The translations under genes and the position numbers were made by a program. A model generated the notes under the pieces. It was not told where the DNA came from, did no database searches, and was given only the letters and a program-made list of their open reading frames with translations. This document shows, in pieces, positions 11,950 through 23,754 of a stretch of 64,000 nt of DNA (position 1 is the first letter of the stretch; each line of letters opens with the position of its first letter). The DNA comes from Sorghum bicolor (Eukaryota > Streptophyta > Magnoliopsida > Poales > Poaceae), in NCBI RefSeq assembly GCF_000003195.3, contig NC_012870.2:51294049-51358048 (forward strand), written 5' to 3'.

Positions 11950-12300
11950 AGGTCACCGGACGCTAGTTATGTTGCACCGGATGCACTGCACTGAGCGTCC
12001 GGTGACCTCATAACGGCTAACTGTACTCTCTCCGACAAAGCACCGGACTCTACTTCCCAGCGTCCGGTGACACCGTCCGGCGCGAGGATGAACTTTACAT
12101 CCTCCCTGAGTTTAGGACCGGACGCTACCCGGTGAGTTCGGTGCTAGCGTCCGGTGCCTAGGTCACCCTTTGGACCTCCCTGGGTTTAGGACCGGACTCT
12201 ACCCGGTGCGTCCAGTGCTAGCGTCCGGTGCCTAACCCTAGGGACTCAGGCACTCTCACGGCTAACGACCTCACTAGACGAACTCACAGAGCGTCCGGTG
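11950..12300. repeat. CACCGGACGC / GCGTCCGGTG array (host Sirevirus LTR)
   Basis: The same motif class as 10540-10960, in the U3-like part of the outer LTR. It is immediately upstream, on the minus strand, of the TATA-like box at 11894-11901. It corresponds to 59810-60175 in the downstream plus-strand element. Confidence 0.85.
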
Positions 12301-12763
12301 CAATGTCTGATGCCAACTTAGGCACCCAAACTTCTTCGAAACGCGACGGTTCCATAACGAAGTTTGTTCCTCTCGATCTAAGGACTATCTCTGAGCTACC
12401 TAGTGCTAGGTTTACCAAGTGTGCACCACACCTAAACCTAAAGCCTTGCCTAAGTCAAGCTACTAGATCAAAGCCCCTCTTAATAGTACGGTCAAAGGAA
12501 AACAAAGTCCTAAACTACTCTAAGTGCCCTTCTTCACCATATGGCACTTAGACCTAGTCTAGTCTTGACGATGTCCATCCATTCTTTGAAAATCGAAACG
12601 ATTTCCACTATTAAGTAGGCATGTACGTCCCTGTTCATCGAGTACCCATTACCATGACATAACACTAATGACTTTGCCTCTGCAAAACACACGTTAGTCA
12701 CAGTAATCAACATTGTCATTAATCACCGAAACTCATTAGGGGCCTAGATGCTCTTTCAGGAAG

Positions 12764-13265
12764 TATGACTTGAGAAAACAACAACTCAAGGACCAACTAT
12801 TTTACATGTTCCATCAGAGTTCCACAAAAGCCATGATGTATATTTAGATAAATGGAAATTCAATGTAATTCCTTCTCATTAAAACAGCTCCAATATCGTT
12901 TGTATTAAGGGGGTGTAAAGAAGAGAGAAAGAAACATGAGAGATGCAGTACAATGGAGAAGGCCAGAAGGGTGCTAGCAAGCTTTGTATCCTGTTGCTTA
13001 TTTGAGCACCATGTACAAAGAATAAAAAACAACGGAAGGATTTGTTGTAATAAGCCATGATAGAAAAGTACTGTTGGCTGATTTGTTGTGAGAGAAAAAT
13101 ACTGCTGAATGGCTGGCAGATTCGGTTGATAAGCTCAAGCAAACAGGCTGATAAACATGAGCATCTTGTTAGAGAAAGCTTGGAAGATGGATAGTTTACT
13201 TTTGAGCCTATTTTAATATGCATGTGCTATCAAGTTTACATAATGAAACTTTTATTTGCTACGAA
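12764..13265. other. no gene; contains a dispersed repeat
   Basis: AT-rich intergenic sequence. Positions 13060-13150 match the repeat at 1640-1740. No coding family was recognised. Confidence 0.5.
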
Positions 13266-13700
13266 GGCTAGTCTCAATGGAGGTTTCATTAGAGTTTTAT
13301 GTACATTAAATATGTTGATGTGGCATTGTATTAATAAAGAGAGATGATAAGAGTTTTGTACGAGTTGAGAGAGTTTCATCCCCATAAAACTCTTTTGTAC
13401 TGTTTCCAAAATATGAATACGTTGAAAACTAGGTCATAAAACCCCCACTGAGGATGACCTCATAGTATAGAACACCACGTGATATAGGTCACAGTGTTGC
13501 TAAGGCCATCCCCTGTGTGCAGGTTTCATGACTCAGTTTCTAACACATTCATATTTTAGAAACAGTGCAGAAGAGTTTCATCCCTATGAAACTCTCTCTA
13601 CTCCCATAAAATTTTTATCACCTCTCTCTTTATTAATATGGTGTCATATCAGTACATTTAATGTCTATCAAACTCCAGCAAAACTCTATTGAGACTGGGC
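13266..13700. mobile_element. Tourist-like element, about 435 bp
   Basis: Ends GGCTAGTCTCAATGGAG and CTCTATTGAGACTGGGC resemble the ends of the MITE at 4975-5177. The right flank is TAA; the left is GAA (one mismatch). The interior has two inverted GTTTCAT-rich arms around a short unique core (about 13440-13530), suggesting a composite or fold-back structure. Confidence 0.7.
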
Positions 13701-14169
13701 TAAGAACATAAACTATATTGGAGCTGCCACTAATAAATTACCATTGTTGGTTCTCCCTGCGCCACCTGGTACGTAAGAGAAAACCCATGGTGCAGTGCCC
13801 TGTGCCCAGTACGTGTTAGCGTCGTCAGCTGAGGTGTCCACCTAACGTGTGCAAGAGTTTTTCCTTCAAGGGTCAAGGCGATTGCGATGGTATTTGTTTT
13901 CCAAAAACCAAAAGATACCATTCTTTCTTGACTGTGACACAACCCACTGATTGAAACAGCAAGTCGCCTCTCCTCTCTAGAAGCATGTGAGTATGCCAAT
14001 ATGGTAATATTCAACTATATTCCCACTGTTGACAAATAGCAAGTCACGTTTCCTCTCGAGAAGTAGAAGTACCTAATCAATACTACATCCTTGCGTTTGT
14101 TCCAAGTTAAACTATTCCAAATTTAATCAAATTCAGATATAAGAGTATTAATATGGTGAAATAGCTATC

Positions 14170-14710
14170 TTCGTCCCCTAAACTATTGTCCGAAGCTCAC
14201 TTTGATCCCTCAACTTTCAAAATGTCCAGTTTAGTCTTTAAACAATCCATTTGCGGGTCGATCTTATCCATCCCCATTAATTAATCGCCATGTGTCTAGG
14301 AGTAAATGCGAAATGTCATAGTTGCCCCTCTCTCCATCCTTTAGCAGTTGGCCATCTCGCGTCTCGCAGTCCCATTTCTAAGGTTTGAGGCAAAGTGGAT
14401 TGAATGCAAAAACAAATTGTTGAAGCATGTCATGTCACATGTTCATAAACAAATTTAACATGTACGATGGTCATGTTTCTGACATGTTTGTCAAGACTTG
14501 CATTTGTTGGTATGTCTCGTATTTGTCAAGTAAAAGAGCACTCATATATGGAGCGAGGGGCAGCAATGACATTTCACATCTATTCCTGGACACACGACGA
14601 TTAATTAATAGGGATAGACGAGATTGACCCGTAAATAGATTGCAAGGACTAAACTGGATGTTTTGAAAATTGAGGGATCAAAGTGAGCCTCAGACAATAG
14701 ACCTTTAAGG
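14170..14710. mobile_element. non-autonomous DNA transposon with long terminal inverted repeats
   Basis: The left arm (CTATTGTCCGAAGCTCACTTTGATCCCTCAA, shown only in part: TCACTTTGATCCCTCAA) returns inverted at the right as TTGAGGGATCAAAGTGA. The inverted match continues imperfectly for roughly 170 bp (for example CATTAATTAATCG against CGATTAATTAAT-type sequence). The interior is short and noncoding. The superfamily is uncertain; long arms would suit a MULE. Confidence 0.65.
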
Positions 14711-15136
14711 AAGAATTAAAGAGATATCATAAAAGTATGCTTCATAATATATCTAATGATGCTAATTTAATGTCAAAATTATTATTGACTTTTCTATGCA
14801 CTTGGTCAAACATCAGACAAAATTGACTTAGAACATCTCAGAATCTTTTATATTGCAAGGATGAAGGGAGTGTAATGCAATACGGAATGCATTAAAGAAC
14901 AAATCTGATTCTTCCTTGAAGGTACTATTGGATTGTAACTGTCAATCGATATGTAGCATTCACGTTCGCTCAGAAGAACTTCCCCGCATCAGTGTACATG
15001 TGAACCTGGAAAATGCGGCCAAACAAGCCAACTGAAACTCCGCAATACTTTTTTATATTTAGTTAATAAATATAGACCGAAGACATTAGCAAATGGCATA
15101 CAGCCACTACCCATCAAACAACTCTACTAGTACTAA

Positions 15137-15936
15137 CAGCATCTCCAACAGTTATGCAATTGGACTATGCATTCTAGAAATTTGCAAAAAACCTTAAAAA
15201 ATGCTCTCCAACAGTTATGCATTTGACTTATGCATTTTGGCAAACTTGATATTTGATGGACCAAACTTGACATTTTTGCATAGACACAATGGCTTGATAA
15301 TTTTAATATCCCTAGTTTCATGGACTCCTTGTCGTGCACGACCTCCCCACGCGCTACGGTAGTTTCCCGCGAGGACTCCTCCCCGTGTGAACTCTTCTTT
15401 CCCCCGCACCGCCGCCTTCTTTCTTCACGCCGCCTCTTTTCTTTCCCCGCGCGCAACTAAGAGATACGATCCATCGCCGCGTTCTCTTCTTCCTTCACGC
15501 GACGCGAGGCTAGGAGAGATCCATCGACGCCTCATCTCCTTCCTTCACGCGATGGACCTAGAGGCCGCAAGCGACATGAACTCTGCGACTTCGGACTTCG
15601 TGGACTACTAGCGCGCGACGGAACTCTAGCGAACTACGACTTCATGGACTGGCGACCGGGAGGCCGCGATTCACAGAAATGGCGGTGACTTACGACTTCG
15701 TGGACTGGCGGTGACGGGCGACGGAAATTCCCGCGCAGAGGAAAAATCTCGCGCGAAGCGCGACAAACAAAAAAGGATCTCGAACAAAAATAGTTGGGTC
15801 CACTATTTTAGAAAATGCCCAGTCAAAAATGCCAAACACTTGGAGATGGACTTATTTTTCCTTTGGCAAAACGTTTAGGGACTTGGCAAATTCCAACAAA
15901 TGGCAAATTCTAATTGCATAACTGTTGGAGATGCTC
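15137..15936. mobile_element. PIF/Harbinger-type element with GC-rich cargo
   Basis: Inverted ends CAGCATCTCCAACAGTTATGCAAT and complement of ATTGCATAACTGTTGGAGATGCTC, flanked by TAA (15134-15136 and 15937-15939). The outer 150 bp are AT-rich. Positions 15320-15780 are strikingly GC-rich and open in several frames, like captured genic DNA. No protein family was recognised in the cargo. Confidence 0.75.
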
Positions 15937-15939
15937 TAA

Positions 15940-17320
15940 GCCATGTGAAATGGAACGCTTAGACGAAACTAACTTTAGGAATCAGGGCGACTACTGCGTA
16001 TATTAGAAAGGAAAGTACGACAGACATAAAAGAGTAAACATGAGGGCACTCACAATGCAAGATTCTATCACAGAGTCCAAAACAATTAATTATATATTAT
16101 TTATGACATTTTGCTGATATGGCAACATATTTATTGAAGAAAGAGGTAGAAAAAATAAAACTCTATAAGTCCACATTGTTCGAGGTAACAAATATTTAGA
16201 CCGATAGCAGCCATTCATGTTACACATGCATTCGCCATATACGAAGCCGTCCTCAGGTTGTCCAGTAGGCAGTAGGCTCTCCAGTCCCCACGCACGCTTT
16301 CCTTCTACAGTTCTACGCTTTCCTTCCAATACTGAAGAAAACCGTACTACTTGTATAACTTTTAAGGCACCAAAGATTTCGCTAAGACATTGGAAAAGAC
16401 CAAATCATTTCTAGTCTTCCAGAAGGCGCACCCTACCCCTGCAAACTCCATCACCCTCCACCAATTACCTCTCAAGCCTGCGGCATCAGTTGTTTCTATC
16501 AACCGGAATGGAGGACGATCCTAAACTGCACCTTATCCAGCACCAGATCACCATAGCAAGGGGGCATTATTTGAACAGCTGGTGATCCACTGTTTCTAAT
16601 TAACCACAGAGCTTACTCTCCTTTGGACCATCCCAAATCCTTCTAAGCAGATCCCCTGTTTCTAATCTGTCATGAGCAATCATCCACATTTATGAAGATT
16701 TTGAATTTTTAGGGAAAGCTTAGTCTGCTAAATATCCTTCATACCAAGATTTACCACTCCACCGAATGTGATAAATCTGTACACAGATCTGGTTGACAAT
16801 TTACCGGACCATTCCAATTTCCACACAACTGTGTCTTGATCCTCACCCAACTCCACTGTGCTTACTTGTCAAAAAAAAAAAAAAAACTCCACTGTGCTTA
16901 GCTTTTCAATCATCTCTTTCAACTGTTGTTCTACCACCCCCCTTATTTATTCCTTCTAACAAAAGTCAGGGACTCTTAGAGTTATCAAACACCTCAGCTA
17001 CTGAGATCCTCAAACTATTACTAATTCTGAAGATATTTGGGACTTTTTAGGAAATATCAAGCCTTTGTTAGAGGATCATCCCCTCCAATCCATACATATT
17101 GGGAGAGGTTGTTAGGGAAATTACTTCATTTTCCATTCTAATTCACATGTAATTTTAAAGCCCTAAATGTTTTAGAGTTCATTAGGTGAAAGTTTTCTAG
17201 AGAACCTTTTCAGATTTGTCAACCATAGACGTGAGAGTTGACTAGTACAGATTCAGGTGTAAACAAGTCTGATTAATTGATCAGCTAATCTTGTGAGGCC
17301 AGATGAACCCTTGGTCACTT
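15940..17320. other. no gene; 3' flank of QTRT2
   Basis: No coding family was recognised. The stretch nearest 17320 should contain the QTRT2 3'UTR on the minus strand. It includes a poly(A) micro-insertion at 16850-16900. Confidence 0.45.
16850..16900 (+). mobile_element. extremely 5'-truncated retroposon tail with 15-bp TSD
   Basis: The 15-bp sequence ACTCCACTGTGCTTA occurs at 16850-16864 and again at 16886-16900. Between the two copies lie only CTTGTC and a run of A. This is the expected footprint of target-primed insertion of a LINE or SINE truncated to little more than its poly(A) tail. Confidence 0.75.
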
Positions 17321-20300
17321 CTAGATCGCAAGAGCAGCGAAATGGGCACGTCTCTTCTTAACAAACTCCTGCCGGAAAAGGTCAAACTCTCCAACCTTGA
17401 TGGCCTCACGTATGGATCGGAAGAAACGAAGATAATGATGAGTATTGTGTCTGCAGGATAATCAGAAAAGATAAACATCATTCACTCAATATATTCCCTA
17501 CTGAACCATAACTGAGAAACCGACTTTGCTTACATCTCCAGTAGAATCTGAGCCAACATCTCGTGGACATTGAGCAAATGATTGAGGTAAGCACGGGTGT
17601 GATTCTGGCACGTGAAGCAGTTACAGCTATCAACTAGCCGTGACATATCCTTCCTGAAGGAACAAACACACCCAAAAATCATGAGTCACATAACAGAAAA
17701 TCAACAGTTCCAACATTTTATGTAAATATTTCTTCAATATGGAGTGTCTTCAGGGAAACAGCAGTTTCAATTGGTATAATGATAAACCTCCATTTGAACC
17801 ATAACCAATAGTCAATGGATTCAATGTTTGGATTTAACAAATCCTACGTCCTTCTAATTATCACACTCATCATGTTGCATTTATCACTTATGACACTTCC
17901 CCAGCACACTCCAATTTAAATTCAACTTTTAGTGGCAATATACTGGAATGAAACTTGAAAGGCATCATAAACAATATGATATGCAACCTTTCACCCTTTT
18001 AAAAATGAGCACCACTAGCAGCCATCGTGGTGGAGTTTCAATATCTATTTTCTGTGTGCATTAGGTATGTCTAGATTAATAGATTACGTATTTGCCCACA
18101 AGCTTAAATGCAGCCAATTAGGCATCTGGAGAGAGAACTAAAGACATTAATTGATCAAAACGCTCAAATGGGGCATTTGTCTACTCCAAACTAAAACACT
18201 TACAAACTGTTACCAACAAAAATTCACATGCCTGATATACAATTGAGAAAATGTAGTTGTAACTTCTTTTAAAATCAACAGTACACAAGCATAGAACTAA
18301 ATTCACATGTCTTCTCAAATACAATGCACAGACTTTGGCACAATGACAGTATTTCCATAAATCAGATCACCTACCGATACGTTGTAGCACGCAAGTTAAT
18401 CTTTGTTGAATCCCCACCACTAGTGTTGAGTATACCATTCTGCATCTCTCTTTCAACCATGTCAACAGGGAAGATCAGTGCGAAACCACCCATAGTAAGT
18501 TGGTAAATATACCTGTCATTCCAGATTATGAAAAATCAAATTCTTTCAGCACATTGATGAATAATAAATGAGCAAATTCCCTCAATGCCATTAGAAATTA
18601 TATGGATTGCTTGTATACCATCAAAATTGTTCACATTCCTTCACTGCCACTATTGTTTGCATTTCCTTGGTTGCCACTTCCACCAAATTCCCTTTAAGTA
18701 TGTCACTGACATGATGGCCCCATTACCTGTAGAGCTATTTCCATCTATTTCTAGTGCAGAAAATGGCCCTCTTATGACAAATAAGGTCCACAGCTGTCCT
18801 CCTCTCTGACTTATCTACCCAACTCCGACTCCACTTGTCCACCACCATCCAAATCGTCCACATTCTTGGCAGAATCGGCACCACCAGGATCCAACTTTGG
18901 CAGATCAGCAGCGGTGGGAGTTGAACAATTGTGTGCTATAGCGGTGGACGTGGGCAGGCCATGCACGTGCAAGCGTGCCTGGTGGAGGACGTGCACCAGC
19001 CTAGGCATGCATGGCTGTTGAGTGTGCCTGCGAGATAGCATAGGTGAGCGCCACAATTCAACCTAACCCGAGGCCATGACGTGGCCACCCACTCTGGCAT
19101 GTGGGCAAGCTGGACACAGGAGGCCTCATCTGCCGCTGGAGGGCCACCACATGACCAGTCATTGGCTGGAATCAGGCCATCAGCTGGTATCGGGCCACCA
19201 GCCGACCACTGCTCTGTCCACATTCCCTGAGCTCACAGCAGCACCAGTGGTCTATTCTCATGTCCTCCTGATCAATGTGTCATCCGGTCGTCCGTATATC
19301 TGCCTGTGTGTCATCAACTGGCAATTCTCTCACCCATCCATCCGTGTGACCACAAACTCCATCAGCATCTGCTAGACAGCATGCTGACGAATGGTGATCT
19401 GTCTCCTCTTGCCTGTTATTGGGTAGTAGTATGTGCAAGGATTCGTTTTAAAATACTTTTAAATGATATTATGAATCAAGGTTTTTTGGTCTTTGTAGAA
19501 GACTGAAAGTGAAAGCAAGGGCAACACTAATGGTAATCAAATCACATTAATTCTATGTACTCTCATTTGTATCAAGTCATAGAAATATTTAATGTAACTG
19601 TTTACTTATGTTATACTCATATACATTTACAGCTCATATATATGTATGTTGGTTGTAGTGCTGGTTGGGTGTGATCCTTGATTTAATTTGCTCAACAGGT
19701 CAACATCATTGACCTGTGTAATCGCATGCAAGGAAATGAGCCAAAATTCTGTTCAGAGGGGCAAAATCATCATTTCCATATCAACATAACAGCAACTTAA
19801 CAGTCAATGACAGAAGTGGCAGATAAGGAAACATAAATTTCAAATAGCGGCACACAAGGGAAGCTCACAATTTTGATTTCACTCAGGGAACCGATAATTT
19901 CTAATGGCATTGAGTGAATTTGCTCATCACAAATGCTATAGGACAAAGATTTATGTGCATACGTGGAGTCAAAAAGGTCGATACCAGCAGCTACACCCTC
20001 CAAGACCTCCTCTACAAGACAAAATGTACTGAGTTGTCAATGTAAGATGGTTGTAAAAATTGTTTCTAAATACAAATATATCTCAGGACGTAAGTTTCAG
20101 AAAATTGTCAAAAAGGTCCATGTAAAGCTTCTTATATGGAAAAGAAAAAAAAATACTATCCAATGTATTTATAAAACCACCATTAATTACTCACCATCTA
20201 GTGCAAAATACTACTACAGACACATGCTAAATTTTGGATAAGTTTAACAGTTAGGCTCTAGCCTGTGGATTATGATGAGATTAAAGTGTAAGAAGTCACA

Positions 20301-22524
20301 GGTGAGATGAAAAAGAAAAGAAAGCAAAGCTTCCTAGGTCATTATCCTTGTGGAAACTACAAAACAAAATCCAAAGCTACTGGGAAAAATACATCACAGG
20401 CACACCTGGAAGACCAAGCCTAGACACAAGCCGAGGTTTTTCCGGTGGCAAGCAATCCTGAAAGAAAGAAAAGCAAATAATCAGTCACAAGTGAACAAAA
20501 AGAAAGAACACTTCTAAACACATCAAAACACAGCATCTAAAAAGCATGAACTGTGGCTTCAGCTTAATCACAATCGAAGGCTACACAGGTGAAGGGGGCT
20601 GTATGGTAATCTGAAACCATGCAAATTCTAGTTTCAAGCAAATATTACAAATGCAGAATATGACCATTCAATGCTACATCAAAATCAAAATCAAAATCGA
20701 TAAAACAGTATGAATATGACACTTTAATATGAAATGCCATTTACAGTGAAATCTTCTATTCCAGGGTGGACAATCCAACATTTTCTAGTAGAGTGTGGTC
20801 AACATTTAGAATTACAACTTGAAAGAATTTGACAATTTGCCACCCTTAAGACTGGCATGCCACCATCTCACTAACATGTGGGATGGTATATGTCACAGAT
20901 ACTTCAGCAGGATGGCAAATAATGAATTGCTAATCTGCCCGAGTGGTATTTCATAAAATTCTCTCATTTTTAGAAAGGTTCATATTTGGCACAAGATTTT
21001 AACGTAAATGCAGCCCTAAAAAAAATGCAGCAACAGAATTTTAAGCATAACCCAGCAGATCATCATCAATGCACTTCGATATAAAAAAGGATTTTTTCTC
21101 ACTGTTACGGCATTGAGCAAACTGCAACGTTCTTCAATACTCTCTCCAAGACCAAATCCTGCAATCCAAAAGCCTGCACCAAATTTGGCAACAAAAGAAT
21201 CAGTACGTTTGTTAGCAAATTAATTAAAACATCATCATCAAGTCAATTCCTAAACAGCTAACGTGCAAAGTGAAAAAAAAATCATAGGTTCCGTCCTCTT
21301 CCCTTGAGATGGATACTTACAAAATAAAAACTACTGAAAGTTACTAATATCAAACGAAATATAAAAATAACCTGAAACATTCCGCTTCGACACTTCAGTG
21401 GCACATAGCTTTCGCTGTTCTAAGCTAGATCCTCCCACAATTACACCAAAACTATTAGTTCCAGAAGCCTGAAGTAAGAGTTGTAAAAGAATCAATAAGA
21501 GAAGGAAGTTGACTGAGGTTGATTCCATTTGTAAAAAAAAAAGTTGCCACACTTTTAAGAAGCTTGCACCAGAAGCCTCCAAACTTGTAGCCAAGTACCA
21601 CTTGATAATAAATCAGAAATGTCACTTAGTCTTTTTTTTTGCTCTATTTCAGACATTTAAATAGTGATAACTCTTTGAAAAGAAAAGAAAGATGTATACA
21701 TTAAAGTCATGAAATACAGTTCGATGAAAATTACTAAACATCCTACCACGTCCAAAGCAATACATGCATCAAGCCACCTCAATGTCCTCTCAACAGAGAC
21801 TTTGTTTCGTTTCTCATTCACCCAAGCTGGTACCTCGTCTGCCAAACTGGCCCATATATTAGGCTTCATGCAGGAAATCAACTCCATATAGTCTGATGGT
21901 TTTACCTGAAAGAATTTAACAAATCTATATATGTACACCAAACATGCACCACTGAAAGCTGAAAATGAAAGGACTAAGTTACCAACCAGTCTACGTCCGG
22001 AAGGAGTTTCAAAGGAGGCACCAAATTTGTTGGTGGCGTCACTTGATGGCAGACTCGCAATAGAATCACTTGCCGCCGCTACAAGAATGTGATCAGGTAC
22101 CCCCAGCATACCGTGCAAACCACCAATAGCTGATATTGTCTTCACTGGAGGGCCCTCTATACTGCGAAAAGAAAGGAAAGGTGATCAAACTCGTTCGGTT
22201 AAACCCCACGACTCACAAGAACATGACCAACAAGGGCTAGTTCCAACAGCATATACGGTCAGACTGGAGGGGAACCGAAACAGGTGGAGGGGGATTGAGT
22301 CTGACTCACAAGTGGGTAGGGCAGACATGGAGGAGGAGGGAGTCCGGGAGTGGCAAGGAGGCAAGGAGGTCGCAGGACAAGAATGCCGGCAGCCCCTTAC
22401 GAGTGGACAGCAGCAGCGCCGGCGTCTCAATGCCAATGCCGCCGCCGCCGCCGCCGCCTATATGGAGCGCACCCGCCCGCGCCTTCCCCCCGCCGCTGCA
22501 AACTTTCGTCACCACAAACCTCAT
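17321..22524 (-). CDS. QTRT2: queuine tRNA-ribosyltransferase accessory subunit 2 (QTRT2)
   Basis: Ten minus-strand exons: 22524-22310, 22161-21987, 21905-21747, 21468-21372, 21173-21103, 20457-20406, 20011-19963, 18512-18375, 17653-17534, 17450-17321. All phases match and give 401 aa, close to the family length. It is the non-catalytic partner of QTRT1 in eukaryotic tRNA-guanine transglycosylase. That enzyme exchanges G34 for queuine in tRNAs with GUN anticodons. The TIM-barrel fold is represented by ETPALLLSTRKGLPAF near the N-terminus, GFWIAGFGLGES in the middle and TYIYQLTMGGFALIFP in exon 8. The zinc site C-x-C-x2-C-x25-H is complete: C329, C331, C334, H360. The end is HFAALAI. Intron 1 is short (148 bp). 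Intron 7 holds a transposon. A GC-rich first exon and CpG-rich upstream DNA suggest a constitutive promoter. The gene looks functional. Confidence 0.93.
18570..19935. mobile_element. DNA transposon with terminal inverted repeats in QTRT2 intron 7
   Basis: Ends TGAGCAAATTCCCTCAATGC at the left and the complement GCATTGAGTGAATTTGCTCA at the right. Imperfect inverted similarity continues inward (CCATTAGAAATTAT, ATCAAAATTGT, TGCCACTTC). The interior 18830-19390 is GC-richer with open frames in several phases but no recognised protein. It is non-autonomous, possibly a gene-fragment-carrying MULE. No clear target duplication was seen, so the superfamily is open. Confidence 0.65.
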
Positions 22525-22870
22525 CGCTCTTTCGATGGCACAGATGGCGGCGGAAGACGTTCCGGCAATCGGTCGAACTCCTAATGTGCGTGCCACGCCG
22601 AAAGGGGGAGAGGGGGCATGCGCAGGATAATAGTGACCTTCTGGGTTGAAAGAGTGGGCAGAGCGCTTGAAGAAGGGGTCCGACAATGTAGCTACGGTGG
22701 GCGCGCGACTGTGGTGGCCTGGTGGCCGGTGGGGGAGCTACACGACCGGCGCGGTAGAGCGCGAGGGTGTTTTGGAGGCGGCCGCCGGGTGCCGGCGCAG
22801 GTCAGCAAGGACTAGCGGGGAGATCACCAAGGGTGGGCTTTGGTAGAGTCGGATGGGCACAGTCCTTTTT
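22525..22870 (-). promoter_or_regulatory. probable QTRT2 promoter/5'UTR
   Basis: GC- and CpG-rich sequence directly upstream (minus strand) of the QTRT2 start codon at 22524. Open frames here on both strands are composition artefacts. No TATA box is evident, and the exact start site cannot be read. Confidence 0.45.
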
Positions 22871-23121
22871 TTTTTTTGTGGAGAATGTCGGCACAGTCCA
22901 ATTGAGCGTTCCAGTGCGTACGTGGGGTGGGCTAGGCCCATAAAATGCGAATAAACATTTTTAGTTTTCTTTTCAGTTTGTAAAATATATTCCAAGATAT
23001 TTATTCATTTGGTTCATCTCACAAACATGATATTCATTTGGTTTCAGAATAATTTGCTTAGCATATTTTCCCCTTCCATTATATACTCCTTCGGTCTCAA
23101 CAAGAATGGTAATATCTCTTG

Positions 23122-23746
23122 CAGTGGCGGAGGAAGGATTTAAATTGAGGTGTGGCGAGTATCGAAATAGCTAATATAGGTAGCATATAATTTAAAAGTA
23201 AAGTGATTTCTATACAAATGCAAGATTATTAAATTCTATTCATCAAGTACAAAACATATAAGAACTACATATATAAATAGATGTGGAAGAAATCGAATAT
23301 TAAGATAAAATATTGAAAAAAGATGCGAATGAATTCAATGAACAAACCGAGTGCTGAAGCTTCAGTTACGAGACCTAGGTAATTGCATTTTCCTATCTTT
23401 CTATTTTTGAACTGCATTCTTAATTTTCTCAAGATCAATTCCTTTGAATCTCTGTCCCAATGTACTAGTGTTAATCGTGTGTTTTAATAAATGCATTGCC
23501 GGCCTGTGCACATACAGTCAAGCGCACAGGCTAGAAGAGATCAAGAGTTCAAGACCCCAAGTACGTTCAGATAGAAGAATTCAGCCTTCAATGAGGCTTC
23601 TTCAGAGTATTCAAAGCAGCAGTTTAGAGTAAAAGAAATCAATCTACTAGAAGCGCTAATGGGCAGGAAGTAATTTAGGAGAGAGTGGCTCAGAAATTGA
23701 GATATGGCAAGAGCCATACCTTGCCATATGGGTGGCTCCGCCCTTG
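23122..23746. mobile_element. hAT-type element, 625 bp, 8-bp TSD
   Basis: Ends CAGTGGCGGAGGAAGG and GGTGGCTCCGCCCTTG form short imperfect terminal inverted repeats. They are flanked by the perfect 8-bp direct repeat ATCTCTTG (23114-23121 and 23747-23754), the hAT hallmark. The interior is AT-rich and has no transposase, so it is non-autonomous. Confidence 0.85.
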
Positions 23747-23754
23747 ATCTCTTG

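Larger units (their letters stand above)
8842..12758 (-). mobile_element. truncated Sirevirus-type Copia element: LTR, PBS and start of gag
   Basis: Read on the minus strand, an LTR starts TGAAAGAGCATCTAGGCCCC at 12758 and ends ATCCTTTCA at 9229. A PBS-like TTGGTATCGGAGCC (initiator Met tRNA type) and a gag start follow. Without the nested insertion the LTR is about 1.56 kb, matching the 3' LTR at 59369-60915. Everything beyond codon about 110 of gag is missing. The LTR carries a CACCGGACGC-type array (about 11950-12300) upstream of a TATA-like box near 11894-11901. Confidence 0.88.

Noticed and set aside
22295..22846. Several plus- and minus-strand ORFs around the QTRT2 first exon
   Set aside because: These are CpG-rich composition artefacts. 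Only the minus frame beginning at 22524 continues into spliced, family-matching exons.
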